The notes under the pieces were generated by a model. The model did no database searches and had not been told where the DNA came from. It saw only the letters and a program-made list of their open reading frames with translations. From CAVSLM01 sp963728895 (GTDB lineage: Bacteria > Pseudomonadota > Gammaproteobacteria > JBBQDK01): 64,000 nt of DNA. The translations under genes and the position numbers were made by a program. Position 1 is the first letter of the stretch, and each line of letters starts with the position of its first letter. The stretch lies in NCBI GenBank assembly GCA_963728895.1, contig CAVSLM010000014.1, positions 51,027 through 115,026 on the forward strand, given 5' to 3'. Below are positions 56,044 through 63,939 of the stretch, in pieces.

Positions 56044-57717
56044 ATGAGGAAACGCTACTTCGGCCATGGCTGCCTGTTGGCCGCACTGTTTGCAATGCCT
56101 CCCGGTGCGACGTTCGCCGGCGAGTTGTCCGCGATCGATGCCGTTGCACTGGTGCGCAGTGACCTTCAGCAGGCGCTGGCACCGCAGGGCCTGCCGCGCG
56201 CAGGCGAGGAACCGCTGCTCGAGGCCGAGGCGCTGCGCGCATTCTATGCGCAGCGCGATTACCTGCCGGCCTGGACCAATGACGGAGCCGCGCGTCCTGC
56301 GGCGCGAGAGCTGTTGCAGCGAGTCATCGCGGCAGGAGAAGCAGGACTCGATCCCCAGGACTATCACCGCTCGGCGCTCGAGACGCTGCTCGCGCCTGCC
56401 CCTGTGACACCGACGCGGACGCTCGAGCTGGAACTGCTTCTGAGCGACGCCTACCTGCACTATGCCGGCGACCTCTACGGCGGGCGGATCAGGCAGCGTC
56501 AGGAGGGTCTCGAATGGAACATCGAACGTACACCGCTTCCCGATCTGGCCGCCCTGCTGCGGGATGCGCTTGCGAAGGAAGACATCTCCGGCACCTTGGA
56601 CAGCATGGAGCCGCCGCATCCGGAATACTGGGCGCTGCGCCATGCGCTCGCCCGCTACACCGCGCTGGCGCGACACGGTGAGTGGCCGGAGCTGCCGCCA
56701 GGTCCGAAGCTGGAACCCGGTGATCGCGACCCGCGGGTGCCGTTGCTGCGTAGGCATATGGATATGACCGGTGATCTCACGCCGGACCTGCATCCGGTGC
56801 AGAGCGATGTCTACGATCCCGGGTTGGTCGAAGCCGTGCGCCGTTTCCAGGGCCGGCATGGCCTGCTGGTGGATGGCGTTGTTGGCGCGCGTACGCGCGA
56901 AGCGCTCAACGTGCCGCTCGCCGGCCGCGTGCAGCAGCTTGCGCTCAACATGGAGCGCTGGCGCTGGATGCCGCGCCAACTGGAGGCGCGGCGCATCCAG
57001 GTGAACATGGTGGGTTTCGATCTCGACGTCATCGATCAACGGGTCGTGCTGATGAGCATGCGCGTCATCGTCGGTCAACAGGTCCGCAGCACGCCGGTGT
57101 TCAGCAGTCGCATCACCCACGTGCTGTTCAATCCGGTCTGGAACGTCCCGCCGCGCATCGCCCGCCAGGACATTCTCCCCAAGCTGCAGCAGGAACCCGA
57201 GTATCTGCAGCGCATGAACATGGAGGTAATGAGCAACTGGACTGCCGCTGCGGAGGTGGTCGATCCGCAGAACATAGACTGGGTTTCACTGGGTACCCGG
57301 ATGCCTTACAAGCTGCGTCAGCTGCCGGGTCCGACCAATGCGCTGGGACGCTTGAAGTTCCTGTTGCCGAACGGCTACGACATCTATCTGCACGACACAC
57401 CGGGGCGCAGTTTGTTCCAGAAACCGGTGCGCGCATTCAGCTCCGGGTGCATACGCCTGGAGAAGCCGATCGAGCTCGCGGAGTATCTGTTCCGCAATGA
57501 GCCGGGCTGGGACCGCAATCGCATACTCGCGCTCATCACCGCAGGCAAGACCCGCACCGTTCGGGTACCGGAACCTGTTCCGATCTATCTGCTGTATCTC
57601 ACCGCGTGGATCGATCGTAACGGGAATGTACAGTTCCGCGACGATATCTATGGCCGCGATATGCTACTCGCCGATCTGCTCCGGCAACATGGGAGGAACT
57701 TGGCAATCAGTATGTGA
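56044..57717 (+). CDS. ldtD: L,D-transpeptidase LdtD/YcbB type
   Basis: From ATG 56044, 557 residues. A signal peptide (about 1-26) is followed by the N-terminal scaffold domain (about 30-240), a peptidoglycan-binding domain (about 258-300: LVEAVRRFQGRHGLLVDGVV), and the YkuD catalytic domain with His450 (YDIYLHDTPG) and Cys469 in SSGCIRLEKP. LdtD makes 3-3 cross-links in peptidoglycan and is used in envelope stress. Order LdtD then MepK is the same as in E. coli (ycbB-ycbK). Frame intact, length near that of YcbB (615) but shorter. Confidence 0.88.
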   Translation: MRKRYFGHGCLLAALFAMPPGATFAGELSAIDAVALVRSDLQQALAPQGLPRAGEEPLLEAEALRAFYAQRDYLPAWTNDGAARPAARELLQRVIAAGEAGLDPQDYHRSALETLLAPAPVTPTRTLELELLLSDAYLHYAGDLYGGRIRQRQEGLEWNIERTPLPDLAALLRDALAKEDISGTLDSMEPPHPEYWALRHALARYTALARHGEWPELPPGPKLEPGDRDPRVPLLRRHMDMTGDLTPDLHPVQSDVYDPGLVEAVRRFQGRHGLLVDGVVGARTREALNVPLAGRVQQLALNMERWRWMPRQLEARRIQVNMVGFDLDVIDQRVVLMSMRVIVGQQVRSTPVFSSRITHVLFNPVWNVPPRIARQDILPKLQQEPEYLQRMNMEVMSNWTAAAEVVDPQNIDWVSLGTRMPYKLRQLPGPTNALGRLKFLLPNGYDIYLHDTPGRSLFQKPVRAFSSGCIRLEKPIELAEYLFRNEPGWDRNRILALITAGKTRTVRVPEPVPIYLLYLTAWIDRNGNVQFRDDIYGRDMLLADLLRQHGRNLAISM

Positions 57718-57801
57718 TCTGTGCCGCTTACGCGTGGATGTCGTTCGGGTAAAAGTGAGACTCCACGTACGACCGAAACTTGAAAAAAGGGAGGAGACTA
57801 C

Positions 57802-58370
57802 GTGTCGAAGCCACTGGTGCTCGATGATGATGCAGTGCGGACCGGTCGGAGGCGCTTCTTGCGCGGCCTTGTCGCGGTCACGGCCGGTCTGACGATGTTG
57901 CCCGCACTCGCCAAAGTCAAACCCGCAGGCGAGCGCATCCTGGCACTGCACCACTTGCACACCGGCGAGAGCTTGCGCACGCCGTACTGGTCACACGGCG
58001 AGTACCTTCCCGATGCACTTGCGGACATCGACTATCTCCTGCGTGATTTCCGAACCGATGAAGTGAAGGCCATCGACCCGAGGTTGATGGACCTTCTCTA
58101 CACACTGCGCCAGCGGATCGGTACACGCGCTCCATTCCAGATCATCTCAGGCTATCGTTCACCTGCGACCAACGAGATGCTGCGACGGCGCAGCAACGGC
58201 GTGGCGAAGCACAGTCTGCACATGGAGGGCATGGCGGTGGACATCCGCTTGTCCGGCTGCCGGCTCGCTACGCTGCGCAAGGCGGCATTGGCGATGGAGC
58301 GCGGCGGGGTCGGATACTATCCAAAGTCCGAATTCGTCCATGTGGATGTGGGAGGGTACGTTCCTGGTAG
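57802..58370 (+). pseudogene. mepK: MepK/YcbK-type murein endopeptidase, frameshifted in the last codons
   Basis: From GTG 57802 (AGGAG upstream): Tat-like signal TGRRRFLRGLVAVTAGLTML, then LALHHLHTGESLRTPYWSHG, PFQIISGYRSPATNEMLRRR and the zinc-binding pattern KHSLHMEGMAVDIRL and EFVHVDVG. This is the DUF882/M15-like family that cleaves 3-3 cross-links. After HVDVG the open frame continues for over 200 unrelated residues to 59082, but removing one base in GGGAGGG gives RVRSW and a stop at 58368-58370, the usual family end. All catalytic residues are upstream of the shift, so an assembly error or a mild C-terminal change is possible. Confidence 0.78.
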
Positions 58371-58415
58371 AGGCCGGGTCCGTGGCACCAGCCACCGGCG
58401 CAGCACAAAAAATAC

Positions 58416-58437
58416 GGCGGCACATTCTTGTGCCGCC
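58416..58437 (-). terminator. Rho-independent terminator on the minus strand
   Basis: GGCGGCAC (58416-58423) pairs with GTGCCGCC (58430-58437) over a six-base loop. On the minus strand the stem is followed by TATTTTTT (58406-58414), a clear T-run; on the plus strand there is none. It lies 32 bases after a minus-strand stop at 58469 and also past the end of the mepK frame. Confidence 0.75.
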
Positions 58438-58468
58438 TCGCGTGCCACGTGCGGTCGGGCTTGCCCCG

Positions 58469-58690
58469 TCACGCTTGCGGTTTTCTTACTCCTCCCCACG
58501 CCGAGTTCGAGCTCTTATTGTTGTTCTGCAGCCCTTCGAGCGGGTTGGCGCAACCGGGGAGAGTCACCCTACTGCTCTCCAAATCCGTGCGCCCATCGAC
58601 GACGGCCACCCACTGGAGCCGGACCAGCTCCCCTTTATTTACCGACTCGGCCGAAGTCGTATGCCCGCAAACTTTGTTGCTTGTTCAGGT
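58469..58690 (-). CDS. Possible small minus-strand gene or 3' fragment upstream of a terminator
   Basis: An open frame of about 70 codons ends at TGA 58469-58471 with KVCGHTTSAESVNKGELVRL, VDGRTDLESSRVTLPGCANP and LEGLQNNNKSSNSAWGGVRK. Composition is protein-like and a strong terminator follows, which favours a real gene. The upstream side closes at a TGA near 58690 with no good start, so the 5' part may be in another frame (58690-58860, AREAAHARDAPLLAGFMSGS). No family recognised. Confidence 0.3.
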
Positions 58691-59098
58691 CGTCTCCCTT
58701 TGTCGCTACCGGACTGCACGAACGGAGAGCGTGGCTGCGCCCGCGGGTCACAGGTGCGGAACCGACCTGGCTGCCGCTCATGAATCCCGCGAGCAGGGGC
58801 GCATCGCGGGCATGCGCCGCTTCCCTAGCAACTTTCGAACCGAAACAAAAAACCACAGCAGTTCATGGGTGTTTCATGACCGGCCCGAACGGTATGTCGA
58901 TCTCTGTAAAATGCGCCGACAGAATATATGCGGCCGGCCTGATCGTCTTGCAGCCGATCAATGGGTTGCGCACCGCAGGCCGGTGTGGGTTATGCGGCCC
59001 AGAACCCATGATAGTTCCCGCATCAATGCGAGGGCTCAAACTTGTGATTCAGGAACAGCGGGTTAGCGGGTCGCGCTTGTAAGGAAATCCGACGGTGG
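58691..59098. other. Segment without a supported gene
   Basis: Apart from the possible upstream part of the small minus-strand frame, no coding signal is visible. It separates the envelope genes from the permease gene. Confidence 0.4.
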
Positions 59099-60299
59099 TC
59101 ATTCGGCGCGCAGCGCCTCGACGGGGTCCAGGCGTGCCGCGCGGCGTGCCGGCAGCACGCCGGCGCCCAACCCAATGGCCGCCGCGAGCGCCTCGGCAAG
59201 AATCACGTACGAGATCGGCGTGTGCACCGGGAGCGCCGGAACCAGCGCATCCAGCAGGGCGGCGATCCCGGCACCCAGCGTCAGGCCGGCGAGCCCGCCG
59301 AGGCCGGCGAGCACCGTTGCCTCGGCCAGGAACAGCCAGAGGATCTGGCGCCTAGGCGCACCGAGTGCGCGCAGCAGGCCGATTTCCCCGGTACGCTCGT
59401 TCACTGCGATGGTCATGATGGTAAGTATCCCCACGCCGCCCACGGCCAACGAAATACCACCCAGCGCACCGACGGCGAACGTCAGCACGTTCAGAACCGA
59501 GCTCAAAACGTCGAGCATCTGGCGCTGAGTGATGGCGGTGAAATCCTTGCGCCGATGTCGGCCCTCGAGCACCTTTTCCAGTCCCCGGACGACATCCTCG
59601 TCCCGAGCGCCGCTGGCATACAGGACATCGATCTCCATCAGGCCCTCACGATTGAAAAGCTCCAGGCCCTTGGAGGCGGGGATGAAGACCGTGTCGTCCA
59701 GATCGAATCCGAGCACCTGGCCCTTGGGCTCCATGACGCCTACCACGCGATAGCGGTCCCCGCCGACCCTGATTCGGCTGCCAAGCGGATTGCCGGTAGC
59801 AGAACAGTTCGTCACGAACCTTGTTGCCGAGCACGGCCAGGGCGCGCGCGGCGCGCGGGTCGTCGGGCGGCAGGAAACGGCCCGAGGCGACCTGCATGCG
59901 TAGCGCCTCGGCAAACTGCGAGCCCACGCCGTACACGGTAACGCGGCGGGTCATCGCACCGTGCTCGACGGCTGCATTTCCCTGAACGATCGGAACGGTG
60001 GCGATGACCTGCGGCACGCGACGCAATGCTTCGGCATCGTCGATGGTGAGTGGGTGCACCGTTCCGAAGGCACCGATGGATGCACCGTGGGTGGTGACCC
60101 GTCCGGGCTGCACGCCGATCAGATTGGTCCCGAACTGCGTGAATTCGGCGATCACGAAGCGGTGAATGCCTTCGCCAATCGACGTCAGCAGCACGACGGC
60201 TGCGATGCCGATGGCGATACCCAGCATGGTCAGGGCGGAGCGCAGCCGGTGGGCGCGCACCGAGCTCAGTGACAGACGCAACAGATCAGCGCCGAGCAT
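59099..60299 (-). pseudogene. MacB/FtsX-type ABC permease, one frameshift
   Basis: Starting MLGADLLRLSLSSVRAHRLR (ATG 60299), the first frame has the N-terminal membrane helix SALTMLGIAIGIAAVVLLTS and the periplasmic MacB_PCD domain to GNKVRDELF. At about 59800-59805 one extra T shifts it, and the other frame continues ATGNPLGSRIRVGGDRYRVV to three C-terminal helices (GGISLAVGGVGILTIMTIAV, FLAEATVLAGLGGLAGLTLG) and the family end LPARRAARLDPVEALRAE. Corrected length about 400. It pairs with the ATPase/permease at 62731-64000 but is separated by other genes. A sequencing indel cannot be excluded. Confidence 0.8.
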
Positions 60300-60592
60300 G
60301 TTCGCCTCCCGCAAGCGATGCCCGCGACGGTGCGCTATGCTCAGGCGACGATGGCGCGAGCCCTCCAGGCGGTGGGGCCGGGGTGTGCGGCTCGGCCCGA
60401 TATCTCATCGGACGGCAACAAAACGGCATGCAGCGGTGGACATGGAGTTTCTTTCGACTCGTATCCTGGTGGGATGCCTGCCCCGGCTGGTTCTGCGCCC
60501 GCACGCGGGATCGCGGTGAGCTATGCGGGCGAGAGATCACGGCCCACGACAGAACCGCAGGTGCGGTTGACATCGTGGTCGCCGCGAGGGAA

Positions 60593-61210
60593 ATGCATAT
60601 GCAACGTGAACAGCAACGTGGGCATGGCGCCCACCTGCGCCGGGGGTGGTATGCTCGTGCTGCAGGTCCTGCGCTGGCGCTGTTGTTTGCCGTCACGCTA
60701 CACGCCTACGGTGGCCAAGAGGAGCACGATGCCATGACCCTGACGCTGACTTCCGGAGCCTTTGCACAGGGCGGACAGATTCCGTTGCGCTATACCTGCG
60801 ACGGCGAGGATATTTCGCCTCCGCTCTCGTGGAGCGGAATTCCCGAACAGACACAGAGTCTGGCACTGATCGTCGACGATCCCGATGCCCCTGATCCCAA
60901 GGCGCCGCAGATGACCTGGGTGCACTGGGTGCTCTACAACGTACCACCCGGTGTCACCGGCATTCCCGAGGGTGCCGGCACCGAGGCGCTAGGCAGCGGG
61001 GTCGAATCCGGCCTCAACGACTGGAAGCGCAGCGGCTATGGGGGACCATGTCCGCCGGTGGGTCGCCATCGCTACTTCTTCAAGCTGTACGCGCTCGACA
61101 CGCGTTTGCACGGCCTCGATATGCCCGGCAAGGCGCGGCTGGAGCAGGCCATGCAGGGCCACATCGTCGCTCGGGCCGAGCTGGTCGGAACCTACGAGCG
61201 CAGCCGCTGA
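60593..61210 (+). CDS. YbhB/YbcL (PEBP, Raf-kinase-inhibitor-like) protein
   Basis: The conserved part from MTLTLTSGAFAQGGQIPLRY has the PEBP ligand-site blocks YTCDGEDISPPLSWSG, VDDPDAP, WVHWVLYNVPP and the C-terminal PPVGRHRYFFKLYALDT. With the start at 60593 there is an export segment (RAAGPALALLFAVTLHAYGG), giving 205 residues; a start at 60734 (GAGGAG upstream) would give a 158-residue cytoplasmic form. Both occur in bacteria. Bacterial PEBP functions are mostly unknown. It is on the opposite strand to the ABC genes around it. Confidence 0.85.
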   Translation: MHMQREQQRGHGAHLRRGWYARAAGPALALLFAVTLHAYGGQEEHDAMTLTLTSGAFAQGGQIPLRYTCDGEDISPPLSWSGIPEQTQSLALIVDDPDAPDPKAPQMTWVHWVLYNVPPGVTGIPEGAGTEALGSGVESGLNDWKRSGYGGPCPPVGRHRYFFKLYALDTRLHGLDMPGKARLEQAMQGHIVARAELVGTYERSR

Positions 61211-61233
61211 CTTCGCGCGATTCGGCGCCCGCC

Positions 61234-61584
61234 TCAGATCACCGGCTCCGTGCCCGAGGGCTGCGATACGCGCAAGGCGCGCTGGATCTGCTCGGTGCTG
61301 GGTTTGGCTGCATCGACGCGCCATTCCTTGATGTAAGGTCCGGCCCCGTCCGCGTCGTCCTTGATCATATAGTCGATCCCGGGGCAGGTGTCGGGATGGA
61401 GCCGATGGATGGCGACGCACAGCTCGCGTGCCGAGTGGTTGGTGTGCAGCAGCGCCGCGTGCTGGGCGACCTGACGCATGCGCACGTGCATGTCCCGATT
61501 CAGTCTACGCATCAGTATCAGCACCGTGATCATCACGCCAATGCTGATGAGGATGGCCGAGATCGATAGCGCATCGAAGTACAT
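61234..61584 (-). CDS. Membrane-anchored hypothetical protein
   Basis: A 116-residue protein (AAGGGGGCAAC before ATG 61584). Residues 5-27 form one membrane helix (LSISAILISIGVMITVLILM), then a soluble domain with RMRQVAQHAALLHTNHSARE, HRLHPDTCPGIDYMIK and a polar tail. No family recognised. It is convergent with the PEBP gene, with only 23 bases between the stops. Frame intact. Confidence 0.62.
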   Translation of the reverse strand: MYFDALSISAILISIGVMITVLILMRRLNRDMHVRMRQVAQHAALLHTNHSARELCVAIHRLHPDTCPGIDYMIKDDADGAGPYIKEWRVDAAKPSTEQIQRALRVSQPSGTEPVI

Positions 61585-61667
61585 GTTGCCCCCTTAAACG
61601 TTGTTGTCGCAGTTGCCTTGCCCGTTTCTCCCGCAGCGGAGCGTCGACATGTCGCGACTGTGCCCGA

Positions 61668-62351
61668 TCAGACCTCGACACCGTCGAAGTCGACTGTGAT
61701 CGGATGCCGGCTCTGGGCAGGACCGCCGTCGCGCGCCAGGAGCGTGGTGCGCATGCCGGCCTCGGCCGCAGCATCGAGCTCCGCTTCGATGTCCGAGAGG
61801 AACAGAATCCCCGTCGCAGGCAGACCGATCTCGCGGGCGATCGCCCGGTAGGACTCCGGCTCGCGCTTCGCACCGATGGTGGTGTCGAAATAGCCGGTGA
61901 ACAACGGCGTCAGGTCTCCTTCGCCGGTATGTGCGAAGAGCAGTTTCTGCGCCAGCACCGAACCGGAGGAAAATACATACAGCCGGATGCCGCGCGCGCG
62001 CCAGTCACGCAGATGACGCGCGGCGTCCGGGTACACGTGCCCCACGAGACTGCCGTCGCGATAGCCTTGTTCCCAGATCAATCCCTGCAGTGCCTTGAGA
62101 GCAGTGATCTTGCGGTCCTCGTCTATCCAGCGCAGCAGCCGATCCACCAGCTCCTGATCGCCGGAGGTATCCGGCGCCTCGTGCCGTGCATCGTCCAGAA
62201 TGGCGCGCACGGTGGGCTCATGCGCATGCTCATGCACGAAGGCGGGCAGGCGCTGGCGCGCATAGGGGAACAGCACGTGCTTGACGAAGGAGAGCGCCGA
62301 CGTCGTGCCTTCGATGTCGGTGACGATTGCACGGACCGAAGGCTCAGTCAT
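61668..62351 (-). CDS. mtnC: Enolase-phosphatase E1 (acireductone synthase)
   Basis: A 227-residue HAD-family enzyme. Motif I is IVTDIEGTTSALSFV (Asp12, Glu14), then LYVFSSGSVLAQKLLFAHTG (motif II Ser), GAKREPESYRAIA (motif III Lys) and ILFLSDIEAELDAAAEAGMR (motif IV). MtnC converts 2,3-diketo-5-methylthiopentyl phosphate to acireductone in methionine salvage. The ATG overlaps the end of the 101-residue gene upstream by eight bases. No other salvage gene is in the window. Length is normal for the family. Confidence 0.93.
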   Translation of the reverse strand: MTEPSVRAIVTDIEGTTSALSFVKHVLFPYARQRLPAFVHEHAHEPTVRAILDDARHEAPDTSGDQELVDRLLRWIDEDRKITALKALQGLIWEQGYRDGSLVGHVYPDAARHLRDWRARGIRLYVFSSGSVLAQKLLFAHTGEGDLTPLFTGYFDTTIGAKREPESYRAIAREIGLPATGILFLSDIEAELDAAAEAGMRTTLLARDGGPAQSRHPITVDFDGVEV

Positions 62352-62649
62352 CGTCCTCGATCTCGGCGCTCCAGCCCAGCGCGCGCGCGCGCTCCACCGC
62401 GGCGCGGTAGATACGCTCGTGCCGGGCTCGAAGCTCCGGGGAGAGATTGCTTACCAGATGCCCGTACGGTGCCCAGGCCGCGGAAACCTTGTCGTACAGC
62501 TCCTGCAGCCGGATATGGCTCCAGCCGGCGCAGGTCTCGTTTTCCGGGAGCAGGCCGAACACCCAGGCATCGCGGATGATGCCGCCGATGGGCGTCATGC
62601 CGCCGTAGTGGTCGTTTTGCAGACCGACATAGCTGGGGGCGTCTGTCAT
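62344..62649 (-). CDS. Conserved hypothetical protein coupled to mtnC
   Basis: A 101-residue soluble protein, MTDAPSYVGLQNDHYGGMTP at the start (ATG 62649; 62655 is an alternative), with GGIIRDAWVFGLLPENETCA and GWSHIRLQELYDKVSAAWAP. It ends in acidic IEDDD. Overlap with the mtnC start means the two are translated together. I do not know the family; the linkage points to methionine salvage, but that is inference. Frame intact. Confidence 0.68.
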   Translation of the reverse strand: MTDAPSYVGLQNDHYGGMTPIGGIIRDAWVFGLLPENETCAGWSHIRLQELYDKVSAAWAPYGHLVSNLSPELRARHERIYRAAVERARALGWSAEIEDDD

Positions 62650-62699
62650 GAGCATGCCAAGCGTTTGGTTGCGGCGATTATACGGGAATGCGGTGGCGA

Positions 62700-62735
62700 G
62701 CCCGAAAGTCTCACTGGTGAGATTTCCGGGCTAGC
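62700..62735. repeat. REP-like hairpin over a permease stop codon
   Basis: CCCGAAAGTCTCAC pairs with GTGAGATTTCCGGG (12 of 14) over TG, followed by CTAGCGCC. It is a member of the dispersed CCCGGAAATCTCAC family. The stop codon of the permease (TAG, 62731-62733) is formed by this repeat, and the hairpin may act as its terminator or mRNA stabiliser. Confidence 0.65.
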
Positions 62736-63939
62736 GCCGGGCGAGCGCCTGTACCGGATCCAGGCGTGCCGCGCGGCGTGCCGGCAGCACGCCGAACAGC
62801 AGCCCGGTCGCAAGCGCGACGCCCAGGGCGGCGCCAATGGCCCACGGCGGAGGCTGCACCGGAAGCTGCGGGTAGAGGCGAGCGATCACCCAGCTTCCCA
62901 GCATGCCCACCAGCAGTCCCAGCACCGCTCCGGCAAAGGACAGCAGCGCGGCCTCGGCGAGAAACAGGGTGAGTATCTGTCGTCCCGGCGCGCCCAGCGC
63001 CTTGAGCAGGCCGATTTCCGTGGTGCGCTGCGCGACGGCGACCAGCATGACGTTCATGATGAGCACCCCGGCCACGATCAGGCTGATGGCGGCGATGCCA
63101 CCTACGGTGTAGGTGAGCGCGCGCAGAATGCGGTCGAAGGTCGCAAGCAGCGCATCCTGGGTCACCACCGTCACGTCGGCCTCGCCCTCGTGCCGGGCGC
63201 GGATGATGTCCAGCACGTCCCGGCGTGCCTGATCGACGGCCTCGCGGCTGGGAGCTTCCACCATGATGCGGAACAGCGAGGAAGTGTTGAACAACATCTG
63301 CGCCGAGGCCACCGGCACGATCACCACCTCGTCCAGGTCGACACCGATCGACTGTCCACGGCTACCCAGGACGCCGATGACCCGAAACCGCCGATCGCCG
63401 ATGCGCACCCACTGTCCGAGCGCGGCCGACGTACCGAACAGCTCGTCGCGAATCTTGGTACCGATCACCGCCAGCGGGGCTGCTTCCGTGGGGTTGCCCG
63501 CCGGCAGGAAGCGGCCCTGGGTCATCTCGAGGTGGCGTACCTGCTCGAACTCGGCGGTCGTGCCCATCACCATGGCATCGCGCTCCAGCCCGGCGTGCGA
63601 CACGGGTGCCGAGCCGATGTTGAGGGGTGCCAGGCGGCGCACGTCAGGGCTGCGCTGCAGGGCGAGTGCATCTTCCAGCGTCAGGTCGCGCGGAGTCTCG
63701 CCGGCCAGCGGCGGAGCGGCGCCCGTGGTCTCGCTGCGCCCCGGCAGCACGATGAGCAGGTGGGTGCCGAGCGCGGCGAACTCCCCGGTCACGTAGCGCC
63801 GTGCGCCTTCGCCCAACGCCGTCAGGATGACCACGGCCGCGACGCCGATCACCATGGCGAGCAGCATGAGCGCGCTGCGCACCCGGTATCCACGCAGCGC
63901 GCGCAAGGCGAAGCCGAGCACGTCGACGGGCTGGATCAC
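62731..63939 (-). CDS. MacB/FtsX-type ABC permease
   Basis: An intact 402-residue permease from GTG 63939. It has an N-terminal helix (SALMLLAMVIGVAAVVILTA), a MacB-type periplasmic core (TTAEFEQVRHLEMTQGRFLP, GTKIRDELFGTSAALGQWVR), three C-terminal helices (AAISLIVAGVLIMNVMLVAV, EIGLLKALGAPGRQILTLFL) and the family end LPARRAARLDPVQALARR. It is about 30-35% similar by eye to the permease at 59099. The start overlaps the stop of the ATPase (GTGA). Such systems move lipoproteins, peptides or drugs; the cargo is unknown. Confidence 0.88.
   Translation of the reverse strand: MIQPVDVLGFALRALRGYRVRSALMLLAMVIGVAAVVILTALGEGARRYVTGEFAALGTHLLIVLPGRSETTGAAPPLAGETPRDLTLEDALALQRSPDVRRLAPLNIGSAPVSHAGLERDAMVMGTTAEFEQVRHLEMTQGRFLPAGNPTEAAPLAVIGTKIRDELFGTSAALGQWVRIGDRRFRVIGVLGSRGQSIGVDLDEVVIVPVASAQMLFNTSSLFRIMVEAPSREAVDQARRDVLDIIRARHEGEADVTVVTQDALLATFDRILRALTYTVGGIAAISLIVAGVLIMNVMLVAVAQRTTEIGLLKALGAPGRQILTLFLAEAALLSFAGAVLGLLVGMLGSWVIARLYPQLPVQPPPWAIGAALGVALATGLLFGVLPARRAARLDPVQALARR

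Noticed and set aside
54624..57120. Two overlapping long minus-strand frames opposite PA2779, PA2778 and LdtD
   Set aside because: Both span several real plus-strand genes and have antisense-type composition.
57802..59082. A 426-residue protein from the mepK start
   Set aside because: Only the first 187 residues or so are homologous; the rest arises from a frameshift at about 58352 and crosses a terminator.
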